A stretch of 64,000 bases of DNA from Chitinophagaceae bacterium. Lineage in GTDB: Bacteria; Bacteroidota; Bacteroidia; Chitinophagales; Chitinophagaceae. This document shows positions 59,608 through 64,000 of the stretch, piece by piece; the stretch's first letter is position 1, and each line of letters opens with the position of its first letter. The notes under the pieces are model-generated. The model was not told the DNA's origin and searched no databases. It worked only from the letters and a program-made list of their open reading frames with translations. The stretch is taken from NCBI GenBank assembly GCA_016713085.1, contig JADJPV010000001.1:1881001-1945000 (forward strand). Reading direction: 5' to 3'. The position numbers and the translations under genes were made by a program.

Positions 59608-60282
59608 TTATCTGCCATCACCATCCAGCAAATTACCGGCAAAGAATAAACCTTCGCCACCAAAAATGGTATTCTTGATACCGCCTACAAACTGAATATC
59701 AAAACTTACCTGGTGAGTGTAGGCAACCACACAGCCGGTATCGATCTTTAATAATTCGCCGGGCTGCAGTTCACGTTCAAATACATGACCGCCTGCATGT
59801 ACAAAGGCAAGTCCATCGCCTTCTAATTTCTGCATAATAAAACCTTCACCGCCAAATAAACCGGTGCCGAGTTTACGCTGCAATGCAATACCAACACTTA
59901 CACCTTTTGCAGCGCAGAGGAATGCATCTTTCTGACAAACTACCGGTCCACCCAAACGCATCAAATCAAGAGGAATAATTTTTCCGGGATAGGGTGATGC
60001 AAAACTCACTCTCTTTTTTCCCTGGCCAACATTCGTGTAAGCCGTCATAAATAAACTTTCACCGGTGAGTAAACGTTTACCGGCAGAAAATAATTTACCC
60101 AGCACACCCGTGCCCTGGTTGGCGCTGCCATCGCCAAATATAGTTTCCATCTGTACGCCATCATCCATCAGCATAAAACTTCCTGCTTCTGCAATGGCGG
60201 TTTCATTGGGATCGAGTTCAATTTCTACATACTGCATTTCTTCACCTACAATGCGGTAATCAATTTCGTGTGCCTGTGACAT
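59608..60282 (-). CDS. AIM24/TIGR00266 family protein, shortened near the C-terminus
   Basis: A 224-residue beta-rich protein: VEIELDPNETAIAEAGSFMLMDDGVQMET, GESLFMTAYTNVGQGKKRVSFASPYPGKIIPLDL, QKDAFLCAAKGVSVGIALQRKLGTGLFGGEGFIMQKLEGDGLAFVHAGG and GGIKNTIFGGEGLFFA are signature blocks. Relatives then continue with a GPGxVWLQSLP segment, but here GLFFA is joined directly to GNLLDGDGR and a stop, so about 20-40 residues are missing without a frame change. The family is related to the eukaryotic AIM24 protein; its bacterial role is unknown. Confidence 0.85.
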   Translation of the reverse strand: MSQAHEIDYRIVGEEMQYVEIELDPNETAIAEAGSFMLMDDGVQMETIFGDGSANQGTGVLGKLFSAGKRLLTGESLFMTAYTNVGQGKKRVSFASPYPGKIIPLDLMRLGGPVVCQKDAFLCAAKGVSVGIALQRKLGTGLFGGEGFIMQKLEGDGLAFVHAGGHVFERELQPGELLKIDTGCVVAYTHQVSFDIQFVGGIKNTIFGGEGLFFAGNLLDGDGR

Positions 60283-60351
60283 GGTTGTAATTTTTATGTG
60301 AAATTAATTTTCTGCGTGGAATATCAGATGAATATTTTGTTAAACGGAAAG

Positions 60352-60378
60352 AAAAACCCCCTCCATTTCCGGAGAGGG
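60352..60378 (-). terminator. Terminator after the RND permease gene
   Basis: On the minus strand CCCTCTCC (60378-60371), loop GGAAAT and GGAGGGGG (60364-60357) form an 8-bp stem with one G-T pair, followed by TTTTTCTTT. It lies 50 bases after the permease stop. Confidence 0.85.
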
Positions 60379-60427
60379 CTTTCGTCTTAATCAACTTTGT
60401 CAAAGTGTTTATCGCAGTCTTTACTTA

Positions 60428-63400
60428 TCAGGCTTTTTTCTTAGCCGGTTGACCCATCCATACTTTTTTGCCCTGTATTCTTCTGCCGAGATACATGAAG
60501 CCTACAAAGATGAAGAAGAGCGGTCCGAGGAAACCAAGCAGCGCAATATATTTCGTACCATAGAACTGTTCCATTGGTCTTCTCAAACGTTCTGAAATAA
60601 TGTACATGCTCGGTACCATTACCAATGTTAAGAAGAAAGCGAAGATCAAACCATAAATGATTGTCCAGCTTAAAGGTCCCCAGAACACAACACTGTCACC
60701 ACCTAAGAAAATCTTTGGATTGAGATGCTGGAACATGGAAATGAAATCAATATTAAACCCAATGGCCAGTGGTAGCAGACCAAGTATGGTTGCAATTGCT
60801 GTTAACAATACCGGAATGATACGGATCTTTCCTGCCTGGATGGCTGCTTCTCTTGTTTTATAACCCCTGCCACGTAGCTCATCAGTAAATTCAATTAACA
60901 AGATACCATTCTTAATTACAATCCCTGCCAAACCGATAATACCTACGCCAAGCATGATGGTTGCAATTACTTTACCTGTAATGGCATAACCAAGCAACAC
61001 ACCAATGATACTGAAGAAAATTTCCGTAATTACAATGAACGGTTTACTCAAACTGTTGAACTGCAATACAAGAATTAAGAAGATCAATCCAATGGCAATA
61101 ATCAATGCTGTGCCAAGGAATGCATTTGTTTCAGCTTCCTGTTCGCTTTGCCCTGTTTGACGGATGGTTACATCTTCAGGGATCTTCACTTTGTTTTTAA
61201 AGTCGTGAATTTTCAGTTTCAATGCTGCATTAATTGGTGCTGCCTGCGTAGGATCAGCAATATTCGACTGCAGCTGAATAGTGCGTCGCAGGTTCTTACG
61301 TTTTACACCACCACTTGTACTGGTATAATCAAATTTTGCAATCGCATTGATCGGCACTTGTTTGATCTGCCCTGTGTTGAAATCACGGAACGTGATTTTC
61401 ATATTCATCAGGTCAGTGATATTGTTCCTTTGCAGATCGCTGTAACGTAACTGAATTTTATATTCATCTTCATCATCTTTCAGTTTACTTACTTCTTTAC
61501 CAAACAATGCTGTACGGATTTCCATCCCAACCTGTGCAGTGCTTACGCCTTCAATGAGTGCACGTTCACGGTCAACGGATATAGTGATTTCAGGATTGTT
61601 TAAATCCACATCTAATTGCAGGTTGTCAATACCTGCTACCTTGTTTGTATCAAGATAGTTGAACAGTTCTGTTGCCACTTTTGCAATATTGCCGAAGTTG
61701 TCACCTACTACTTCAATGTTTACGGGAGGATCAGTGGGAGGCCCGCCATCTTCCTGTTCGACACTGATGGCTGCACCGGGAATTCCTTTGATGGACTTCC
61801 GCATTTCATCAATATACACGCCGGTTGATTTGCCATGACGTTTTTCATACTCTACAAACGATACCTGTATACGCCCCAGATTTGGTTGTGTGCTCCTGTT
61901 ATTATCTCTTGGGTTGTTGGCACTTACCGCAACGTTTGTAATAATACTTTCTACAATGGAACCAGGTTCGCCCGGTTTTTCTTTCTCTAATATTTTATAT
62001 ACTTTCTTTTCCAGTAAAGTAGTAATCGAATCGGTGTACTTCACATCGGTACCAACAGGTAATTTCATGTACACATAAATAATATTCGGATCACCACTTG
62101 GGAAAAATGTAGATTTTGTTCTTCCTGAAATAACGCTTAAGTATAGAAGAGCGTATGAAAGTATAAAAAGCCCAAATAACCCCGCAAAGGCCCATACAGG
62201 TCTCCATCCTTTCAACACCCAACGCAGCAGTCTTTCATAACTGTTCATAAGTTTCGGCAATACTTTTTCCTGGAAGTAATAAATCGCATCTCTCAGGAAG
62301 TAACGGTTGATAACACCCATGATGGCCATGAAGAACAGAAAGTTTCCTGTGCCATGATTTCCGATTACATGATTGATGATACCAATGATCCAGAATGCCC
62401 ACCAGTACCATTTACGGAACAGATCACTTTTCTTTTCATCATGATCTTTTCCTTCGGGCTTCATAAAGCTTACTGCAAACACCGGGTTAAAGATGAAGGC
62501 AACAATCAATGAAGCGGCCAGTGTAAGAATCAGCATCACCGGTAAATAGATCATGAACTTACCAATGATCCCTTTCCAGAACAGCAGCGGGAAGAAAGGA
62601 GCAAGTGTAGTTGCTGTACCTGCTAATACAGGAATGAACACTTCGCCTGCAGCTTCTTTTGCACTTCTTATGATCGGTACTTTTCCATTATGATAAATAC
62701 GATGTGTATTTTCTATTACTACAATGGCATCATCCACAATAATACCCAAACCAAACAGTAAGGCAAACAGTACAATGAAGTTGAGCGTTACACCCGAACC
62801 AATAATATAATCGGCAACAGGTAAAAACAGGAAGGCAACAAACACACTCAACGGTACACTCAATGCCACAAAGAAGGCATTGGTTACACCCATAAAGAAC
62901 ATGAGGATGAGCAGTACCAATACAAATCCAATAACGATTGTATTTACCAGTTCATTGAACGATGTTTTGGTTGCTTTACTCTGATCGCCGGTGATAGTTA
63001 CGATCAGATCTTTTGGAAGAATATCATTCTTCTTCATTTCTTCAACCGTTGCTTTGATCTTATCTGCTGCATTGATGAGGTTTTCACCACTACGTTTTAC
63101 AATGTTGAGTGTAATTACATTTTTCCCATCGAGCTTGGCATAACTTTCTTTCTCTTTAACGGTATCAATAATCGTTGCAATATCTCTCAGGTAAACGGGT
63201 GCACCGCTTACGCCTTTTACAATAATATTGTTGAGGTCAAAAGCGGTATTGAACTGTCCACGAACACGGACGGTTCTTCTCATAGTTCCTATTTCAATCT
63301 GTCCGCCGCTGATATCATTGTTTTCTCTTGCAATGGCATTTTCAATATCGCTGAAAGTAATCCGTGAGCTGGCCATACGGTAAGGATCAACGTTCACCTG

Positions 63401-64000
63401 TATTTCACGTTCAGGTGCGCCAACTATATCAGCTCTTGTAATTTCTTTCAGCTCTTCAAAACGATCCTGCAGCTGATCGGCATACTGTTTCAGTTTAATA
63501 CCGTCGAAATCACCACTGATGTTAACATACATGATGGGCATTTCACTGAATGCAAATTCCTGTACATCGGGTTGAGCCGTTAAATCCTGCGGTAAATCTG
63601 TTTTTGATTTATCAACCGCATCTTTTACTTTCTGTTTGGCGAGGTCAACTTTTACATCCGTGTCAAATTCCACAACGATGAGTGAAAAGTCCTGTTGTGA
63701 AGTTGACTGCACTTTTATAACCCTTGCACCACTGATACTTTTTATCTGCTTTTCAATGGGTCTTGTTACAAGGTTTTCAATATCTGTTGGTGAATTACCA
63801 ACATAAATAGTTGCTATCGATATGGTAGGAACTACGATATCGGGAAACTGTTCTTTAGGCAGCGTATTGAATTTAAATAAACCATAAGCAGTAATGATGA
63901 TCGTAACGATATAGATCGCTGTACGGTTATCAACACTCCAGCTGGTAGGTTTAAATTCTTTAAATTTTTTACTGAGCCCTTCTAAAAAATTTGATTGCAT
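60428..64000 (-). CDS. AcrB/MexB-type RND multidrug efflux permease
   Basis: A 1,190-residue RND permease whose ATG is the last codon of the window (63998-64000 on the plus strand); the upstream adaptor gene would lie outside. Landmarks: TM1 AIYIVTIIITAYGLFKF, then LPKEQFPDIVVPTISIATIYVGNSPTDIENLVTRPIE, the TM4 relay FGLGIIVDDAIVVIENTHRIYHNG, and late GIIGLAGIVIKNGILLIEF. The protein is longer than AcrB (about 1,050) through a cytosolic insert around residues 510-570 (KPEGKDHDEKKSDLFRKW and a hydrophobic segment) and a C-terminal helix GFLGPLFFIFVGFMYLG, a form usual in Bacteroidota. It probably exports drugs or lipophilic compounds, not metals. Confidence 0.93.
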   Translation of the reverse strand: MQSNFLEGLSKKFKEFKPTSWSVDNRTAIYIVTIIITAYGLFKFNTLPKEQFPDIVVPTISIATIYVGNSPTDIENLVTRPIEKQIKSISGARVIKVQSTSQQDFSLIVVEFDTDVKVDLAKQKVKDAVDKSKTDLPQDLTAQPDVQEFAFSEMPIMYVNISGDFDGIKLKQYADQLQDRFEELKEITRADIVGAPEREIQVNVDPYRMASSRITFSDIENAIARENNDISGGQIEIGTMRRTVRVRGQFNTAFDLNNIIVKGVSGAPVYLRDIATIIDTVKEKESYAKLDGKNVITLNIVKRSGENLINAADKIKATVEEMKKNDILPKDLIVTITGDQSKATKTSFNELVNTIVIGFVLVLLILMFFMGVTNAFFVALSVPLSVFVAFLFLPVADYIIGSGVTLNFIVLFALLFGLGIIVDDAIVVIENTHRIYHNGKVPIIRSAKEAAGEVFIPVLAGTATTLAPFFPLLFWKGIIGKFMIYLPVMLILTLAASLIVAFIFNPVFAVSFMKPEGKDHDEKKSDLFRKWYWWAFWIIGIINHVIGNHGTGNFLFFMAIMGVINRYFLRDAIYYFQEKVLPKLMNSYERLLRWVLKGWRPVWAFAGLFGLFILSYALLYLSVISGRTKSTFFPSGDPNIIYVYMKLPVGTDVKYTDSITTLLEKKVYKILEKEKPGEPGSIVESIITNVAVSANNPRDNNRSTQPNLGRIQVSFVEYEKRHGKSTGVYIDEMRKSIKGIPGAAISVEQEDGGPPTDPPVNIEVVGDNFGNIAKVATELFNYLDTNKVAGIDNLQLDVDLNNPEITISVDRERALIEGVSTAQVGMEIRTALFGKEVSKLKDDEDEYKIQLRYSDLQRNNITDLMNMKITFRDFNTGQIKQVPINAIAKFDYTSTSGGVKRKNLRRTIQLQSNIADPTQAAPINAALKLKIHDFKNKVKIPEDVTIRQTGQSEQEAETNAFLGTALIIAIGLIFLILVLQFNSLSKPFIVITEIFFSIIGVLLGYAITGKVIATIMLGVGIIGLAGIVIKNGILLIEFTDELRGRGYKTREAAIQAGKIRIIPVLLTAIATILGLLPLAIGFNIDFISMFQHLNPKIFLGGDSVVFWGPLSWTIIYGLIFAFFLTLVMVPSMYIISERLRRPMEQFYGTKYIALLGFLGPLFFIFVGFMYLGRRIQGKKVWMGQPAKKKA

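Noticed and set aside
1..64000. CRISPR arrays, rRNA genes, insertion sequences, phage genes
   Set aside because: I saw no regularly spaced repeats, no rRNA-like segment and no transposase; the only mobile-element trace is the integrase relic near 19.1 kb.

Overview
The window looks like a chromosomal segment of a Bacteroidota bacterium, most probably of the family Chitinophagaceae. The reasons are a SusC/SusD pair, -7 promoter boxes of the form TAnnTTTG with an upstream TTTG, moderate to low GC, DUF4834, HYC_CC_PP and GDCCVxC family proteins, paired amidohydrolases and a GTP-type PEP carboxykinase.

Layout. (1) 1-4.7 kb: the end of a SusC/SusD nutrient-uptake locus, a secreted thioredoxin-like protein, a small exported protein and an AraC regulator. 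(2) 4.8-18.9 kb: a long plus-strand heavy-metal (probably copper/silver) cassette. It holds an HMA-AraC regulator, an HMA-MauE membrane protein, a HYC_CC_PP protein, a secreted protein with three heavy-metal-binding domains, a DUF3347 lipoprotein, a CusA-type RND pump broken in two, a GDCCVxC mini-protein, a TolC-type channel, two tandem CusB-type adaptors, a DUF2911 protein, a CPH-type P1B ATPase and a PepSY protein. Seven copies of the YTCPMHP..CPxCGM domain occur in it. A decayed tyrosine integrase lies between the cassette and a tRNA-Asn, which hints at acquisition through an integrative element. (3) 19.3-28 kb: housekeeping genes (tRNA-Asn, Rieske protein, hflX, a CAT-anticodon tRNA, rimP-nusA-infB). 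(4) 28-35 kb: a SurA-like foldase, then a MarR-led redox cluster (two pirins, YceI, OsmC, FMN reductase) with a clear palindromic operator, then purF. (5) 35-57 kb: phosphatase, amidohydrolases, a multi-PAS histidine kinase with a LuxR-type regulator, small enzymes, pckA, a GT87-like membrane protein, a tricorn-like S41 peptidase, msrB and adk. (6) 57-60.3 kb: an SDR protein, an arsenic operon (arsR, arsM and an overlooked 27-residue peptide with three Cys-Cys pairs) and an AIM24 protein. (7) 60.4-64 kb: a complete AcrB-type RND permease reading in from the right edge.

Quality warning. At least eleven genes are broken by one-base indels, mostly in runs of A/T or G/C, or by in-frame stops (triple-HMBD gene, HYC_CC_PP, cusA, surA end, pirin, purF, amidohydrolase, pckA, GT87, S41 peptidase, msrB, SnoaL-like gene). 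In almost every case one base restores a full-length family member, so uncorrected consensus errors are more likely than real gene decay. I annotate such genes as single units and state where each break lies.

Most promising items: the repeated promoter element ATTyTGTAACAAT in front of two cassette genes, the CC-rich mini-peptide of the ars operon, the twin ATCGTATA-N4-CGAT arsR operators, the MarR palindrome overlapping its own promoter, and the integrase relic at tRNA-Asn.
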